In this document: one piece after another, positions 10,876 to 21,080 of the stretch
Position numbering within the stretch: the first letter of the stretch is position 1
Layout of the letters: every line of letters starts with the position of its first letter
Program-made: the position numbers and the translations under genes
The notes under the pieces: model-generated
Databases searched by the model: none
Seen by the model: only the letters and a program-made list of their open reading frames with translations
What the model was told of the DNA's origin: nothing
Assembly: GCF_014218295.1 (NCBI RefSeq)
Contig: NZ_AP023287.1
Span: 4,340,001-4,404,000, forward strand
Reading direction: 5' to 3'
Length of the DNA stretch: 64,000 nt
Origin: Mycolicibacterium litorale
GTDB lineage: Bacteria > Actinomycetota > Actinomycetes > Mycobacteriales > Mycobacteriaceae

Positions 10876-11223
10876 ATGGCCTCAGCAGCCACCATCTACC
10901 ACAACCCGCGTTGCTCGACGTCGCGCAAGACGCTGGACCTGTTGCGCGACAACGGGATCGAACCGACGGTCGTGCAGTACCTCAAGACTCCGCCGACCCG
11001 TGACGAGATCGCCGCGATGATCGAGGCCGCCGGCATCGAGGTGCGTGCCGCGGTCCGCAAACGGGAACCGCTCTACGCCGAGCTGAACCTGGCCGACGCC
11101 TCCGACGACGAATTGCTCGACGCGCTCGCCGAACACCCGATCCTGATCGAACGGCCCTTCGTGGTGACCGAGAAGGGCACCCGGCTGGCCCGACCGATCG
11201 ACACGGTGCGCGAGATCCTGTGA
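10876..11223 (+). CDS. ArsC/Spx-type thioredoxin-fold arsenate reductase homolog
   Basis: 115 residues, the usual length of the glutaredoxin-linked ArsC family. The active-site loop YHNPRCSTSRK holds the catalytic cysteine, and the C-terminal IERPFVVTEKGTRLARP matches the ArsC substrate loop with its conserved arginine. The ATG abuts the prsA stop with no gap, and its TGA overlaps the lpqT GTG, so it sits in a tight operon. No other arsenic genes are near; a housekeeping reductase role is equally possible. Confidence 0.85.
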   Translation: MASAATIYHNPRCSTSRKTLDLLRDNGIEPTVVQYLKTPPTRDEIAAMIEAAGIEVRAAVRKREPLYAELNLADASDDELLDALAEHPILIERPFVVTEKGTRLARPIDTVREIL

Positions 11224-11873
11224 TTCGTCGCCGCGTGGCGGCGGCGGCCGCGCTGCTGGTCCTCGCCACGAGTGGGTGCGGCGCGGAGACCCCTGACTAC
11301 CAAGCGATCTGGAGCACGCAGAGCAGCGCCGCCCCGTCGTCGACGCCCACCGAGACTCCGGTTCCGATCGCCCAGTACCTCGAGCAGGCCGGTGTCACCG
11401 GCCGCACCGTCGCACCGGAGAAGCTGCCCGACCTGACCGTCACCATCCCCACCCCGCCGGGATGGCAGCCCTATCCCGGCACCCAGTTCGAACCCGGCAC
11501 CCGCGTGATCGCCAAGGGCGACACCTATCCGATCGCGATGCTGATGGTGTTCGAGCTGACCGGTCAGTTCGACCCGGCCGAGGCGATCAAGCACGGCGAC
11601 GACGACGCCCGGCTCTCGGAGAACTTCAAGGAGCTCAACGCCTCCCAGGAGAACTGGCGCGGGATGCCGTCGGCGATGGTCGAGGGCACCTACGACCTCA
11701 ACGGCCAGCGGATGCAGACCTACAACCGCATCGTCATCGCCACCGGTGCGCCGCCGGCCAACCAGCGCTACCTCGTCCAGTTGACCGTGACGAGCTTCGC
11801 CGACGAGGCGGAGAAGTACGGCAAGGACATCGAGACGATCCTGGCCGGGTTCACCGTCGCGCCGAAGAAGTGA
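11220..11873 (+). CDS. lpqT: Lipoprotein LpqT
   Basis: 217-residue lipoprotein, ortholog of Rv1016c by sequence (YLEQAGVTGRTVAPEKLPDL, PTPPGWQPYPGTQF, GAPPANQRYLVQLTVTS). The N-terminus is a short signal with LVLATSGCG; the cysteine near residue 20 would be lipidated, though the lipobox (TSGC) is slightly off consensus. The start GTG at 11220 overlaps the preceding stop (GTGA). It belongs to the LpqN/LpqT surface family, in which LpqN has been linked to export partners in M. tuberculosis. Biochemical role not established by sequence. Confidence 0.9.
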   Translation: MIRRRVAAAAALLVLATSGCGAETPDYQAIWSTQSSAAPSSTPTETPVPIAQYLEQAGVTGRTVAPEKLPDLTVTIPTPPGWQPYPGTQFEPGTRVIAKGDTYPIAMLMVFELTGQFDPAEAIKHGDDDARLSENFKELNASQENWRGMPSAMVEGTYDLNGQRMQTYNRIVIATGAPPANQRYLVQLTVTSFADEAEKYGKDIETILAGFTVAPKK

Positions 11874-11908
11874 CCGCCGACTGATTTGCCGGCGATACAG
11901 TGTCAGCC

Positions 11909-12778
11909 ATGAGTGACTGGACCGCCGCCGACCTCCCCTCCTTCGCCGGCCGCACGGTGATCGTCACCGGCGCCAACAGCGGGCTCGGCCTGGTCACCGC
12001 CCGCGAACTGGCCCGCGTCGGGGCCGACGTCGTGCTCGCGGTGCGCAACACCGCCAAGGGTGAGGAGGCCGCGGCGACCATGACCGGCAACGTCACCGTG
12101 CGCAAGCTCGACCTGCAGGACCTCGCGTCGGTGCGCGAGTTCGCCGGGGCCACCGAACAGGTCGACGTGCTGGTCAACAACGCCGGCATCATGGCGGTGC
12201 CCTACGCCCGCACGGTCGACGGATTCGAGAGCCAGATCGGCACCAACCACCTCGGCCACTTCGCGCTGAGCAACCTGCTGTTGCCCAAGATCACCGACCG
12301 CGTGGTGACGGTGTCGTCGTTCATGCACGCCTTCGGCCGCATCAGCCTCGACGACCTCAACTGGAAGGCCCGGCCCTATTCGGCGTGGCTGGCCTACGGC
12401 CAGTCGAAGCTTGCGAACCTGCTGTTCACCAGCGAACTGCAGAACCGGCTGCGCCGCGCCGGGTCCCCGCTGCGCGCGCTGGCCGCCCACCCCGGGTACT
12501 CGCACACCAACCTGCAGGGTCAGTCCGGCCGGCGGCTCGGCGACGCGGTCATGGCCGTCGGCGGCAAGTACTTCGCCACCGACGCCGATTTCGGGGCCCG
12601 CCAGACGCTGTACGCGGTGGCGCGGGACCTGCCGGGCGACACGTTCGTCGGTCCCAGATTCGCGATGCGGGGCCCGACCGGACCGGTGTGGCGCACCCGC
12701 CGGGCCAGGGACATGGCGACCGCCGCGGCCCTGTGGGAGCTGTCCGAGCAGCTCACCGACACCAAGTTCCCGCTCTAG
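11909..12778 (+). CDS. Short-chain dehydrogenase/reductase
   Basis: 289-residue classical SDR. Cofactor motif TGANSGLG near residue 20, NNAG near 85, catalytic serine in VVTVSSFMH and the YGQSK (YxxxK) pair near 160 are all present. The protein resembles retinol-dehydrogenase-like SDRs. The ATG at 11909 is preferred over the in-frame GTG at 11900: TACAGT (11896-11901) lies 7 nt before the ATG, the spacing of a leaderless mycobacterial promoter, and no good ribosome site is visible. Substrate unknown. Confidence 0.88.
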   Translation: MSDWTAADLPSFAGRTVIVTGANSGLGLVTARELARVGADVVLAVRNTAKGEEAAATMTGNVTVRKLDLQDLASVREFAGATEQVDVLVNNAGIMAVPYARTVDGFESQIGTNHLGHFALSNLLLPKITDRVVTVSSFMHAFGRISLDDLNWKARPYSAWLAYGQSKLANLLFTSELQNRLRRAGSPLRALAAHPGYSHTNLQGQSGRRLGDAVMAVGGKYFATDADFGARQTLYAVARDLPGDTFVGPRFAMRGPTGPVWRTRRARDMATAAALWELSEQLTDTKFPL

Positions 12779-12925
12779 CGATTTCCCCGGGACCGGCCGC
12801 GTGCGGTAACCTCGACGCCGCATCACGGCGAGGGTGGTCCGGCCACCGTTATCGACGGGAACACGCTTCTTGAGGCTGTTGCCATCCCTGCCGTGTCCAT
12901 CACCGGCATACAGGAGCAACACACC

Positions 12926-13597
12926 ATGGCCAAGAATTCGGCCCCCACCACGAACAAGCTGACCGCCGCGGTCCGCACCGAGACCGGCAAGGGCGCCTCC
13001 CGCCGCGCCCGCCGCGAGGGCCGTGTGCCCGCCGTCCTCTACGGCCACGGCACCGATCCGCAGCACCTCGAGATCAACGCGCGCGATTTCGCCGCCGTGC
13101 TGCGCCATTCCGGCACCAACGCCGTACTGACCCTCGACATCGAGGGCAACGAGCAGCTGGCGCTGACCAAGTCGCTCGAGATCCACCCGATCCGCCGTAA
13201 CATCCAGCACGCCGACCTGCTGGTCGTGCGCCGCGGCGAGAAGGTCACCGTCGAGGTCACCGTCGTCGTCGAGGGTGAGGCCACCCCGGGCGCGCTGGTC
13301 ACCCAGGAGGCCAACGCCATCGAGGTCGAGGCCGAGGCGCTGTCGATCCCCGAGCAGCTGACCGTGTCGGTCGAGGGCGCCGAGGAAGGCACCCAGATCA
13401 CCGCCGCCCAGGTCGAGCTGCCGTCGGGCGTGACGCTGGTGTCCGATCCGGAGACCCTGGTGGTCAACGTCGTCGCCGCGCCGACCGCCGAGGAGCTCGA
13501 GGCCGAGGGCGGCGGCGCGTCGCTCGAGGAGCAGGCCGCCGAGGTCGCCGAAGCCGAGGCCGCCGCCGAGCCGGCCGCCGAGGAATCGGCCGAGTAA
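12926..13597 (+). CDS. rplY: 50S ribosomal protein L25/Ctc
   Basis: 223-residue long-form L25 (general stress protein CTC type) that binds 5S rRNA. It has the N-terminal L25 beta-barrel ([21 protein letters not shown]), the C-terminal CTC domain and a long acidic Ala/Glu tail common in actinobacteria. AGGAG (12912-12916) precedes the ATG at 12926. Upstream lie a possible -10 TAACCT (12807-12812) and a leader hairpin GGTGG/CCACC (12833-12847) that could serve autoregulation. pth follows after 6 bp, as in Rv1015c-Rv1014c. Confidence 0.95.
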   Translation: MAKNSAPTTNKLTAAVRTETGKGASRRARREGRVPAVLYGHGTDPQHLEINARDFAAVLRHSGTNAVLTLDIEGNEQLALTKSLEIHPIRRNIQHADLLVVRRGEKVTVEVTVVVEGEATPGALVTQEANAIEVEAEALSIPEQLTVSVEGAEEGTQITAAQVELPSGVTLVSDPETLVVNVVAAPTAEELEAEGGGASLEEQAAEVAEAEAAAEPAAEESAE

Positions 13598-13603
13598 TCC
13601 GAC

Positions 13604-14182
13604 ATGGCCGAGCCGTTGCTGGTGGTGGGCCTGGGCAACCCCGGGCCCAACTACGCCAAGACCCGCCACAACCTCGGCTTCATGGTCGCCGACCTGCTGG
13701 CCGGGCGGATCGGATCGGGATTCAAGGTGCACCGGAAATCGGGCGCCGAGATCGTGACCGGCCGCCTGGCGGGCAGGTCCGTGGTGGTGGCCAAACCGCG
13801 GACGTACATGAACGAATCGGGCCGCAATGTCGGCCCGCTCGCCAAGTTCTATTCGGTGGCCCCCGCCGACGTCGTCGTCGTCCACGACGAACTCGACATC
13901 GACTTCGGGCGCATCCGGCTCAAGTTCGGCGGCGGTGTCGCGGGCCACAACGGCCTGAAGTCGGTCGCTGCGGCGTTGGGCACCAAGGACTTTCAGCGGG
14001 TCCGGGTCGGGGTGGGGCGTCCGCCCGGCCGCAAGGATCCGGCGACGTTCGTGCTGGAACCGTTCAACGCCACCGAACGGGCCGAGGTGCCGACGATCTG
14101 CGAACAGGCCGCCGACGCGACGGAGATGCTGATCGCCCAGGGGCTCGAGCCCGCGCAGAACATCGTGCACGCCTGGGCATGA
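13604..14182 (+). CDS. pth: Peptidyl-tRNA hydrolase
   Basis: Recycles peptidyl-tRNA released from stalled ribosomes. 192 residues, standard length. The Pth signature is clear: [21 protein letters not shown] contributes the asparagine and catalytic histidine, and [16 protein letters not shown] and [12 protein letters not shown] the other conserved loops. It is translated from the rplY mRNA with a 6-bp gap, and its stop overlaps the next gene by ATGA. Confidence 0.96.
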   Translation: MAEPLLVVGLGNPGPNYAKTRHNLGFMVADLLAGRIGSGFKVHRKSGAEIVTGRLAGRSVVVAKPRTYMNESGRNVGPLAKFYSVAPADVVVVHDELDIDFGRIRLKFGGGVAGHNGLKSVAAALGTKDFQRVRVGVGRPPGRKDPATFVLEPFNATERAEVPTICEQAADATEMLIAQGLEPAQNIVHAWA

Positions 14183-14703
14183 CCCTGCTGACGGCGGGCC
14201 ACGGCCGGCTCACCGGCACGCAGATGACCGACCTCCTGCGCGACGCCGGGGTGCAGACCCTCGTCGACATCCGGCGCTTCCCCGGCAGCCGGACCCATCC
14301 CGAGATGTCGCGCGACGCCATGACATCCTGGCTTCCGGCCGCGGGCATCGCCTACCGCTGGGACGTGCGCCTCGGCGGGCGGCGGCGACTCCCGGCCGAC
14401 GCGCGGCGCGAGGACCCGTGGTGGCAGGTCGAGCAGTTCGCCGCGTACGCCGCGCACACCAGGACCACCGAGTTCGACGCCGCGCTCGGCGAGGTGCTCG
14501 ACGAAACCAGCTCCCGCACAGTGGTTGTCATGTGCAGCGAGAGCGTCTGGTGGCGGTGTCACCGGCGACTGGTCGCCGACGTCGCGGTGCTGCGGTTCGG
14601 CGCCACCGTCAGCCACCTCATGCACGACGGCAGACTGACGCCGCACCCGGTGGCGGCCGGGGCGCGGCTGCGCGACGACGGGTTCGTGGTCTGGGACGGT
14701 TAA
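14179..14703 (+). CDS. DUF488 family protein
   Basis: 174 residues. It has the DUF488 pattern: N-terminal [31 protein letters not shown] and the cysteine motif [17 protein letters not shown]. The biochemical role of the family is unsettled; the conserved cysteines suggest a redox or nucleic-acid function. It is coupled to pth by an ATGA overlap. Its stop TAA (14701-14703) shares a TTAA palindrome with the stop of the convergent Fe-S gene. Confidence 0.85.
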   Translation: MTLLTAGHGRLTGTQMTDLLRDAGVQTLVDIRRFPGSRTHPEMSRDAMTSWLPAAGIAYRWDVRLGGRRRLPADARREDPWWQVEQFAAYAAHTRTTEFDAALGEVLDETSSRTVVVMCSESVWWRCHRRLVADVAVLRFGATVSHLMHDGRLTPHPVAAGARLRDDGFVVWDG

Positions 14704-15740
14704 CCGGTGCGGCCGCGGATACCGCTGTCGACGACCTTCACCGGTTTGTGCGGGAAACGCCGCTCGGCGTAGGTTTTCGCCGCCGAGTTCGGCAGCACGT
14801 AGAGAGTTTCGGCCTTGTCCTGCAACGGTTTGAGCACCAGATCCATGAAGCCTTTGCGGTCCTCGAGGTAGGGCTCGATGACGTCTTCGCCGGCCGGGCA
14901 CACCGCCAGGCAGTAGGCGGCTTTGTAGTTCGCCTTGAACGACAGGCTCTGCCACATCGACGCGTTCTCCGAATCGCTGACCCGTGACCGGAAGTCCTCG
15001 GCGTCGGCGCTGTCGGCGACCGTCTGCGCCCAGTCGGTGAACCCGCCCATGAACTCCCGGTAGTTGTGCACCGAGCAGGCGACGAAGTCGAATCCGCCGT
15101 CCTTGCCGATCGCCCCGACCGGGCACGCCGCGACACACAGCTTGCACTCCAGGCACGGCGAATAGTCCAGTGGCGCACCGTATTCACTGATCTCGGCGTC
15201 GACCAGCACGGTGGCCAGCAGGATGAAGTTGCCGAACCTCGGATGGATCACGTTGCGGTGGATCCCCATCACGCCCAGGCCCGCGGCCACCGCGACGGGT
15301 TTGTGGGCCACCACCCAGATGCGGCCCGGATAGCGGTCCATCTCCATCGGGAACGTCGCCGACGGGTTGAGCGCCCGGTGGCCGGCATCCTGCAGAGCGC
15401 GAGTGATGCGGTGCGCGGCCTCGTTGATGATCTCGCCGCTGCGGTGGAATTCCTGGTTGGCGACGCTGCGTGCGGTGGACCGGACGTTGTCACGGTTCAT
15501 CCGCACCACGAGCGACACATAGCTTCTCGCCCCCGGCAGCGCCGCCTCCGCGTGGCTCTGCTCGGAGGCGAGGGCCGGATCGCCGACGGAGGCGAACGCC
15601 ACGTCGTCGGCGCCGGACCGCAGGCACACCTCCCGCAGCCAGGCGGCGTCGACGACGCCCGGGCGGCGCCTGGGGCGCGCGGCGACCGCCTGGACGGTGG
15701 GATGGGCGGCGAGACGCGCGGGAAGTTTGGGCGAGGCCAT
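14700..15740 (-). CDS. QueG/ferredoxin-like 4Fe-4S cluster protein
   Basis: 346 residues from the ATG at 15740. An N-terminal region resembles epoxyqueuosine reductase (QueG)-type or reductive-dehalogenase-like proteins, and the cluster motif CLECKLCVAACPVGA, followed by a later CLAVCP, gives the eight cysteines expected for two 4Fe-4S clusters. A queuosine role is uncertain because mycobacteria generally lack that pathway. The ATG is chosen because TATACT lies 7 nt before it, a strong leaderless promoter, and a perfect palindrome covers that -10. The alternative in-frame ATGs at 15758 and 15761 would fall inside the palindrome. Confidence 0.8.
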   Translation of the reverse strand: MASPKLPARLAAHPTVQAVAARPRRRPGVVDAAWLREVCLRSGADDVAFASVGDPALASEQSHAEAALPGARSYVSLVVRMNRDNVRSTARSVANQEFHRSGEIINEAAHRITRALQDAGHRALNPSATFPMEMDRYPGRIWVVAHKPVAVAAGLGVMGIHRNVIHPRFGNFILLATVLVDAEISEYGAPLDYSPCLECKLCVAACPVGAIGKDGGFDFVACSVHNYREFMGGFTDWAQTVADSADAEDFRSRVSDSENASMWQSLSFKANYKAAYCLAVCPAGEDVIEPYLEDRKGFMDLVLKPLQDKAETLYVLPNSAAKTYAERRFPHKPVKVVDSGIRGRTG

Positions 15741-15744
15741 GCAG

Positions 15745-15768
15745 CTGAGTATAGACATCAATACTCAG
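15745..15768 (-). promoter_or_regulatory. Palindromic operator over the -10 of the Fe-S protein gene
   Basis: CTGAGTAT (15745-15752) and ATACTCAG (15761-15768) form a perfect 8-bp inverted repeat with an 8-bp spacer. The minus-strand -10 TATACT (15748-15753) lies inside it, and the ATG follows 7 nt later. A dimeric repressor bound here would block transcription directly. The regulator is not encoded adjacent. Confidence 0.6.
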
Positions 15769-15809
15769 ATGTCCACGGGGCCGCCACCCCCGGCAGCCGA
15801 AGCCGTGCG

Positions 15810-16658
15810 TCAGCCGCCGGTGCGGCGTGCGTAGGCCCGCAGGGCGAACGGCGCGAACACCGCGGTCAGCGCCAACGACCACAGCACCGTCGCCAGCACC
15901 GGGTGATGCAGCGGCAACTGCGCATCCGGCGCGGCGGGCCCGCCGTTGCCCCACAGCTCCCGCATCGCCTGAGCCAGCGACGACACCGGATTCCACTCGG
16001 CGATCACGCGCAGCCAGTGCGGCATCGGTTCGGTCGGCACGAACGTGTTGGCCAGGAACGTCATCGGGAACAGCGCGGTGAACATGACGCCGTTGACCGC
16101 CTCGACCGTCCGCATCAGCGAACCGATCAGGATGCCGAACCAGATCATCCCGAACCCGAACAACAGCAGCAGTGCGAAGGCCAGCACCGCCTCCCCCACA
16201 CTGCCGCGGATACGCCATCCGATCGCCAGGCCCGTCAGCGCCATCACCACCACGCCCAGCGACGAGTGGATGACGCTGGCGATGCTGCGCCCGATCAGCA
16301 CCGACGACCGCGAGATCGGCAGCGACCGGAACCGGTCGATGATGCCCTTCTCGACGTCGGCGGTGATACCGGAGGCCACCACGAACGCCGAGAACACGAT
16401 GGTCTGCGCCTGGATCCCGGGCAGCAGGAACTCCCGGTACGAGGCACCGCCGGTGTTGGTGATCGACGCGCCGAACACGAACGCGAACAACAGCACGAAC
16501 ATGATCGGCTGCGCGGTCACGTCGCTCAACATCTCCGGCATGCGCTTGGTGTGGATCATGTTGCGCTTGACCATGATCCACGACTGCTGCGCCAGATTCG
16601 TGCGGTGCGTCGCGGGGCGCTGCGACCGGTTCTGCGTGTGGGCTTCGACGGCGGTCAC
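15810..16658 (-). CDS. DrrB-type ABC-2 transporter permease
   Basis: 282-residue membrane permease of the daunorubicin-resistance DrrB family. About six hydrophobic segments are visible (IMFVLLFAFVFGASI, ALLLLFGFGMIWFGILIGSL, FPMTFLANTFVP). Starts with the GTG at 16658 overlapping the stop of the ATPase gene (GTGA). Together they would form an exporter for a lipid or drug-like molecule; no dedicated biosynthesis genes lie nearby to name the cargo. Confidence 0.9.
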   Translation of the reverse strand: MTAVEAHTQNRSQRPATHRTNLAQQSWIMVKRNMIHTKRMPEMLSDVTAQPIMFVLLFAFVFGASITNTGGASYREFLLPGIQAQTIVFSAFVVASGITADVEKGIIDRFRSLPISRSSVLIGRSIASVIHSSLGVVVMALTGLAIGWRIRGSVGEAVLAFALLLLFGFGMIWFGILIGSLMRTVEAVNGVMFTALFPMTFLANTFVPTEPMPHWLRVIAEWNPVSSLAQAMRELWGNGGPAAPDAQLPLHHPVLATVLWSLALTAVFAPFALRAYARRTGG

Positions 16659-17638
16659 GCGCCGACCTCCTCGTCCTCGGTGCGGTGGCCGGTCAGCGAC
16701 AGGAACACGTCGTCGAGGCTGGGCCGCGACAGTCCGATGTCGTCGACGTCGATGTGGCTGTCCTGCAGCCAGCCGGCGACGCGGACCATGTCGGCCAGCC
16801 CGTCGGCGGCGGCGGTGAGCCGGCGCGCGGCGCGGTCGACGAACACCTCGGCGCCCGTCTTCGCCAGCAGCGCCTGAGCCGCGGCGAGGTCGTCCGCGTC
16901 GGCGACCGTCACCACCAGACTGGCGTTACCGGCCTGCCGTTTGAGCTCCAGCGGCGAGCCCTGCGCGATGATGCGGCCCTTGTCGATCACCACGATGTTG
17001 TCCGCCAGCTGGTCCGCCTCCTCCAGGTACTGGGTGGTGAGCAGCAGCGTGGTCCCGCCCTCGACGAGGCCGCGCAGCACCTCCCACAGTTCGGTGCGGC
17101 TGCGGGGGTCGAGGCCGGTGGTCGGCTCGTCGAGGAACAGCACCGGCGGGGCGGCCAGCAGGCTCACCGCGAGATCGAGGCGCCGCCGCATGCCACCGGA
17201 ATACGACTTCACCACCCGGTCGGCGGCGTCGGCGAGTGAGAACCGTTGCAGCAGTTCGTCGCCCAGTTTCGCCAGCTCCCTGCGCCGGATGCCGTAGAGC
17301 CCGCCGATCATCCGGATGTTCTCGCGGCCGGTCAGCAGTTCGTCGACGGTGGCGACCTGACCGGTCAACCCCATGTTGCGGCGTACCTCGTCGGGTTGGG
17401 TGCGGACGTCGAACCCCGCGACGCGGGCGGTGCCGCTGGTCGGTTCACTCAGCGTCGTCATCATCCGCACGGTGGTGGTCTTGCCGGCGCCGTTGGGCCC
17501 GAGCAGCCCGAGGACCGTTCCCGCGGGCACGGTGAAACTCACCCCGCCCACCGCGGTGTGGCCGCCGAACCGCTTCACCAGGTCGATCGCTTCGATGGCC
17601 GGGGTCATGCCCCCGACCGTAACCGCGCGCACCGACAT
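16655..17638 (-). CDS. DrrA-type ABC transporter ATP-binding protein
   Basis: 327 residues. Walker A GPNGAGKTTT, ABC signature YSGGMRRRLDLA and Walker B VLFLDEPTTGLD are intact, and the C-terminal extension (RPSLDDVFLSLTGH) is typical of the DrrA family. Two starts are possible: the ATG at 17638, 6 nt after TACGCT (leaderless), or the ATG at 17608 (MTPAIEAIDL), which matches usual family starts. I give the longer form with moderate confidence. Cotranscribed with the permease. Confidence 0.88.
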   Translation of the reverse strand: MSVRAVTVGGMTPAIEAIDLVKRFGGHTAVGGVSFTVPAGTVLGLLGPNGAGKTTTVRMMTTLSEPTSGTARVAGFDVRTQPDEVRRNMGLTGQVATVDELLTGRENIRMIGGLYGIRRRELAKLGDELLQRFSLADAADRVVKSYSGGMRRRLDLAVSLLAAPPVLFLDEPTTGLDPRSRTELWEVLRGLVEGGTTLLLTTQYLEEADQLADNIVVIDKGRIIAQGSPLELKRQAGNASLVVTVADADDLAAAQALLAKTGAEVFVDRAARRLTAAADGLADMVRVAGWLQDSHIDVDDIGLSRPSLDDVFLSLTGHRTEDEEVGA

Positions 17639-17671
17639 CGGGCGAGCGTATTTCGCGACGCTCGACGGCGC

Positions 17672-17732
17672 GCGAGCGTGCGCAAACCGCCGGGAAAGGC
17701 GCGGCGAGTCGTGTGCAGACGTGCACGCTCGC
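17672..17732. repeat. Inverted repeat GCGAGCGTGC / GCACGCTCGC
   Basis: Perfect 10-bp arms at 17672-17681 and 17723-17732 in the divergent intergenic region between the ABC operon and the lipase-maturation-factor gene. A partial copy, GGCGAGCGTA, lies at 17641-17650 over the ABC promoter. It may be an operator pair or a dispersed palindromic element. Confidence 0.5.
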
Positions 17733-17813
17733 CAAAACGAGTCCCGCGTTGACTGAGGTGCGACCGCGCTGGGTACCCGGCCACGACAGGCCGTCGTCCC
17801 AGGGGGACCCCAC

Positions 17814-19247
17814 GTGAATGCGGAGTGGTTCGTCGCACCCGAGTACTGGCCGGCCAGGGAGGTGCTGCAGCGCGGCGTCGCGGCGATCTACCTGATCGCC
17901 TTCGTCGCCGCGGCGCGACAGTTCCGGCCGCTGCTTGGCGAACACGGCATGCTTCCGATTCCCGCCTTCGTGGCGCGCGTGCCGTTCCGGGCCTCACCGA
18001 GCATCTTCCACCTCCGGTACTCCGACCGGCTGTTCGCCACCGTCTGCTGGATGGGAGCGGCGATGTCGGCGGCGGTGGTCGCCGGCGTCACCGATCTGGT
18101 CCCTCTCTGGACGGCGACGGCGATCTGGCTGGCGATGTGGGTGCTCTACCTGTCCATCGTCAACGTCGGCCAGCGGTGGTACGGGTTCGGTTGGGAATCG
18201 GTGCTTTTGGAGGCGGGCGTGGTGGCGCTCATGCTCGGCAACGACGAGACCGCGCCTCCCCTGCTGGCGATCCTGCTGGCCCGCTGGCTGCTGTTCCGGG
18301 TCGAGTTCGGAGCCGGGCTGATCAAGATCCGCGGCGATCGCTGCTGGCGCGACCTGACCTGCCTGGACTACCACCACGAGACCCAACCGATGCCGGGCCC
18401 GCTGAGCTGGTTCTTCCACCGGCTGCCCAAGCCGCTGCACCGTGTCGAGGTGGCGGGTAACCACGTCGCCCAACTCGTCGTGCCGTTCGGGCTCTTCGCC
18501 CCCCAACCGGTGGCGAACGTGTCCGGCGCGATCGTGATCGTCACCCAGCTGTGGCTGGTGCTGTCGGGGAACTTCGCCTGGCTCAACTGGATCACGATCA
18601 TCCTGGCGGTCAGCGCGCTCGACCAATCCGCGTTCGCGTCGGTGCTTCCGGTGTCCGACCCGCCGCCGCTGCCGGGCACACCGCTGTGGTTCGCGGTCCT
18701 GGTCACGGCGGCGACGGCCGCGGCCGCGGTGATGAGCTACTGGCCGGTGCGCAACATGGTGTCGAGTCGGCAGCGGATGAACGCCGCGTTCAACCCCTAC
18801 CACCTGATGAACACCTACGGCGCCTTCGGCAGCATCGGCCGTGTCCGCCACGAGGTGGTGATCGAAGGCACCGACGACGCCGAGATCACCGAGCACACGG
18901 TGTGGAAGGAATACGGATTCAAGGGCAAGCCGGGCGATCCACGCCGGTGTCCGCGCCAGTGGGCGCCCTACCATCTGCGCCTGGACTGGCTGATGTGGTT
19001 CGTCGCGCTGTCACCGACCTACGCGCGGGACTGGTTCGGCAAGTTCATCGTCCGACTGCTCCGCAACGACGCACCGACACTGCGTCTGCTGGGGCACAAC
19101 CCGTTCCCGGACTCGCCGCCGCGCTATGTGCGGGCGCTGCTGTACGAGTACCGGTTCACCACATGGCATGAACTGGTGCACGAGCGGCTCTGGTGGCGCC
19201 GCACCCTCGTCGCCGAATATCTGCCGCCCGTCGCGCTCGAGGACTAG
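17814..19247 (+). CDS. Lipase maturation factor (LMF)-family membrane protein
   Basis: 477 residues with an N-terminal multi-pass membrane part (about residues 15-310, several hydrophobic segments) and a soluble C-terminal domain with [22 protein letters not shown], the conserved LMF motif, and [12 protein letters not shown]. In animals LMF1 helps fold secreted lipases; the bacterial role is unknown but could concern lipid or lipase handling at the envelope. GTG at 17814 with AGGGGGACC just upstream. Its TAG shares CTAG with the convergent pks16 stop. Confidence 0.85.
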   Translation: MNAEWFVAPEYWPAREVLQRGVAAIYLIAFVAAARQFRPLLGEHGMLPIPAFVARVPFRASPSIFHLRYSDRLFATVCWMGAAMSAAVVAGVTDLVPLWTATAIWLAMWVLYLSIVNVGQRWYGFGWESVLLEAGVVALMLGNDETAPPLLAILLARWLLFRVEFGAGLIKIRGDRCWRDLTCLDYHHETQPMPGPLSWFFHRLPKPLHRVEVAGNHVAQLVVPFGLFAPQPVANVSGAIVIVTQLWLVLSGNFAWLNWITIILAVSALDQSAFASVLPVSDPPPLPGTPLWFAVLVTAATAAAAVMSYWPVRNMVSSRQRMNAAFNPYHLMNTYGAFGSIGRVRHEVVIEGTDDAEITEHTVWKEYGFKGKPGDPRRCPRQWAPYHLRLDWLMWFVALSPTYARDWFGKFIVRLLRNDAPTLRLLGHNPFPDSPPRYVRALLYEYRFTTWHELVHERLWWRRTLVAEYLPPVALED

Positions 19248-20878
19248 GTGACCAGGGAGACCGAGTTGGCGCGGCGCAGCTTGCCCGACGGCGTCTTCGG
19301 GATGGTGCCGGGACCGAGGACGACGACGTTGCGCGGCCGCACGTCGACCTCGGCGACCACCTCGTGCGCGACCTGGCGCTCGATGCGGTGCACCTCGTTC
19401 GGGTCCTGCCACGCGTTGGACTCCACCGCGACCGCGAAGGTCTCGCGCGAGTGGCCGGCGTCGAGGCGGACGGCGACCGCACAGCCGGGGCGCACGCCCT
19501 CGACGCGGCCGGCGGCCCGTTCGATGTCGGTCGGATAGATGTTGCGCCCGGCCATGATGATGACGTCCTTGACTCGGCCGCACACCACGACGTGGCCCTC
19601 TTCGGTCAGGTAGCCGAGGTCACCGGTGTCGTACCAGCCGTGCTCGTCCTGCGCCGGGACGAAACCGCCCATGGTGATGTAGCCGGGGGTCAGCGGTTCG
19701 CCGCGCAGCTCGATGACGCCGACGCCGCGGGCGGGCATCACGTTGCCCTGCTCGTCGATGATGCGGGCCTCCAGCCCTTCCAGCAGCGGGCCGAGGGTGG
19801 CCAGCCGCTTGGTGTTGCCCTTCGTCGCGGGCACGGCGCGGCGCAGCGCGGCCAGCAGGTCGGCGTCGACCTCGTCGACCACCAGACCGGCGCCGCACTT
19901 GGAGAACGACACCGCCAGCGTGGTCTCGGCCATCCCGTAGGCCGGCAGGATCGCCTCCGGCTTGAGGCCGAACGGGCGACCGGCGTCGATCAGGTCCTCC
20001 ACGTCGGCCGGCTCGACCGGTTCGGCACCCGACAGCGCGAACCGCAGCGTCGACAGGTCGAACTCACCGGGCGTGGCCTGTCGGCGCAGGCGCTTGGCCA
20101 GCAGCGCGTACGCGAAGTTCGGCGCGGCCGTCATGGTGCCCTTGTACTTGTCGATGAGCCGCGCCCACAGCAGTGTGTCGCGCAGGAAGTCCATCGGCGT
20201 GACCTTGACCAGCTCGGCGCCGAAGTACATCGGGATGGTGAGGAAGCCGACCATGCCCATGTCGTGGAAGCAGGGCAGCCAGCTCACCATGACGTCCTTG
20301 GTGACGTCGTACTCGGCGCCGATGAACATCGCCTCGGCGTTCGAGTAGATGTTGCGGTGGGTGATCTGCACCGCCTTCGGCGATCCCGTCGACCCGGAGG
20401 TCAGCTGCATCAGCGCCAGATCGTCCTCGCCGACCTCGACCGGGTCGATCGGCTCGGCGCCCAGCAGGTCGGTCACGGTGAGCACCGTGATGCCCTTGTC
20501 CTCGAGCACGGGGATCGCCGCGGTGAACGGCTCGCCGACGATGACGGCCTTCGCCTCGATCATGCCGATCACCGTCAGGGTGTCCTCGGCCCACATCATC
20601 AGGTCGGTGCGCGGCGTCGGCTGGTGCAGCATCGTCAGGCTGGCGCCGCGCATCCACACGCCCTGCGCGGTCGGCGCGATCTCCACGGGAAGGCCCTCGA
20701 GCACCCCCACCGCGTCGCCCAGTCCGATGCCCGCCGCGGCGAGCCCACCGGCGATCCTGCGGGCGCGCTCGTGCACCTCACCCCAGGTGTGGCGGACGGG
20801 TTCGTGCGGCTCGCCGGTCACCATGCCGGTGCTCACGGTTCGCGCGTTCCGGTACATCTTCTCGGTGAACCTGCTCAC
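19244..20878 (-). CDS. pks16: Long-chain fatty acyl-AMP ligase-like protein Pks16
   Basis: 544 residues, ortholog of Rv1013, which is named pks16 although it is an adenylating enzyme. The AMP-binding motif [30 protein letters not shown] and [20 protein letters not shown] are intact. It probably activates an acyl chain as acyl-AMP or acyl-CoA for complex lipid synthesis; the substrate is not readable. The GTG at 20878 is selected because AGGAGG (20884-20889) sits 5 nt before it and it reproduces the MSRFTEKM N-terminus. Driven from the promoter near 21081-21109. Confidence 0.92.
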   Translation of the reverse strand: MSRFTEKMYRNARTVSTGMVTGEPHEPVRHTWGEVHERARRIAGGLAAAGIGLGDAVGVLEGLPVEIAPTAQGVWMRGASLTMLHQPTPRTDLMMWAEDTLTVIGMIEAKAVIVGEPFTAAIPVLEDKGITVLTVTDLLGAEPIDPVEVGEDDLALMQLTSGSTGSPKAVQITHRNIYSNAEAMFIGAEYDVTKDVMVSWLPCFHDMGMVGFLTIPMYFGAELVKVTPMDFLRDTLLWARLIDKYKGTMTAAPNFAYALLAKRLRRQATPGEFDLSTLRFALSGAEPVEPADVEDLIDAGRPFGLKPEAILPAYGMAETTLAVSFSKCGAGLVVDEVDADLLAALRRAVPATKGNTKRLATLGPLLEGLEARIIDEQGNVMPARGVGVIELRGEPLTPGYITMGGFVPAQDEHGWYDTGDLGYLTEEGHVVVCGRVKDVIIMAGRNIYPTDIERAAGRVEGVRPGCAVAVRLDAGHSRETFAVAVESNAWQDPNEVHRIERQVAHEVVAEVDVRPRNVVVLGPGTIPKTPSGKLRRANSVSLVT

Positions 20879-21080
20879 GACATCCTCCTGGGGACCGGCG
20901 CCACTGCCCGGCTTCTCATGCTCCGCTTGTCCGCGAACGTTGCCGAGTAGGCACGCGCACACGATTCAGGAGCAGTTGGGTATCGAAACGGTGATGGGGC
21001 GTCCACCTCGGCGCCCGCCGGCGACACCGGCGGGAAAGGACGCACGTCCGGTGCTCGACCGCTAGCTTTCACCGTCGACC

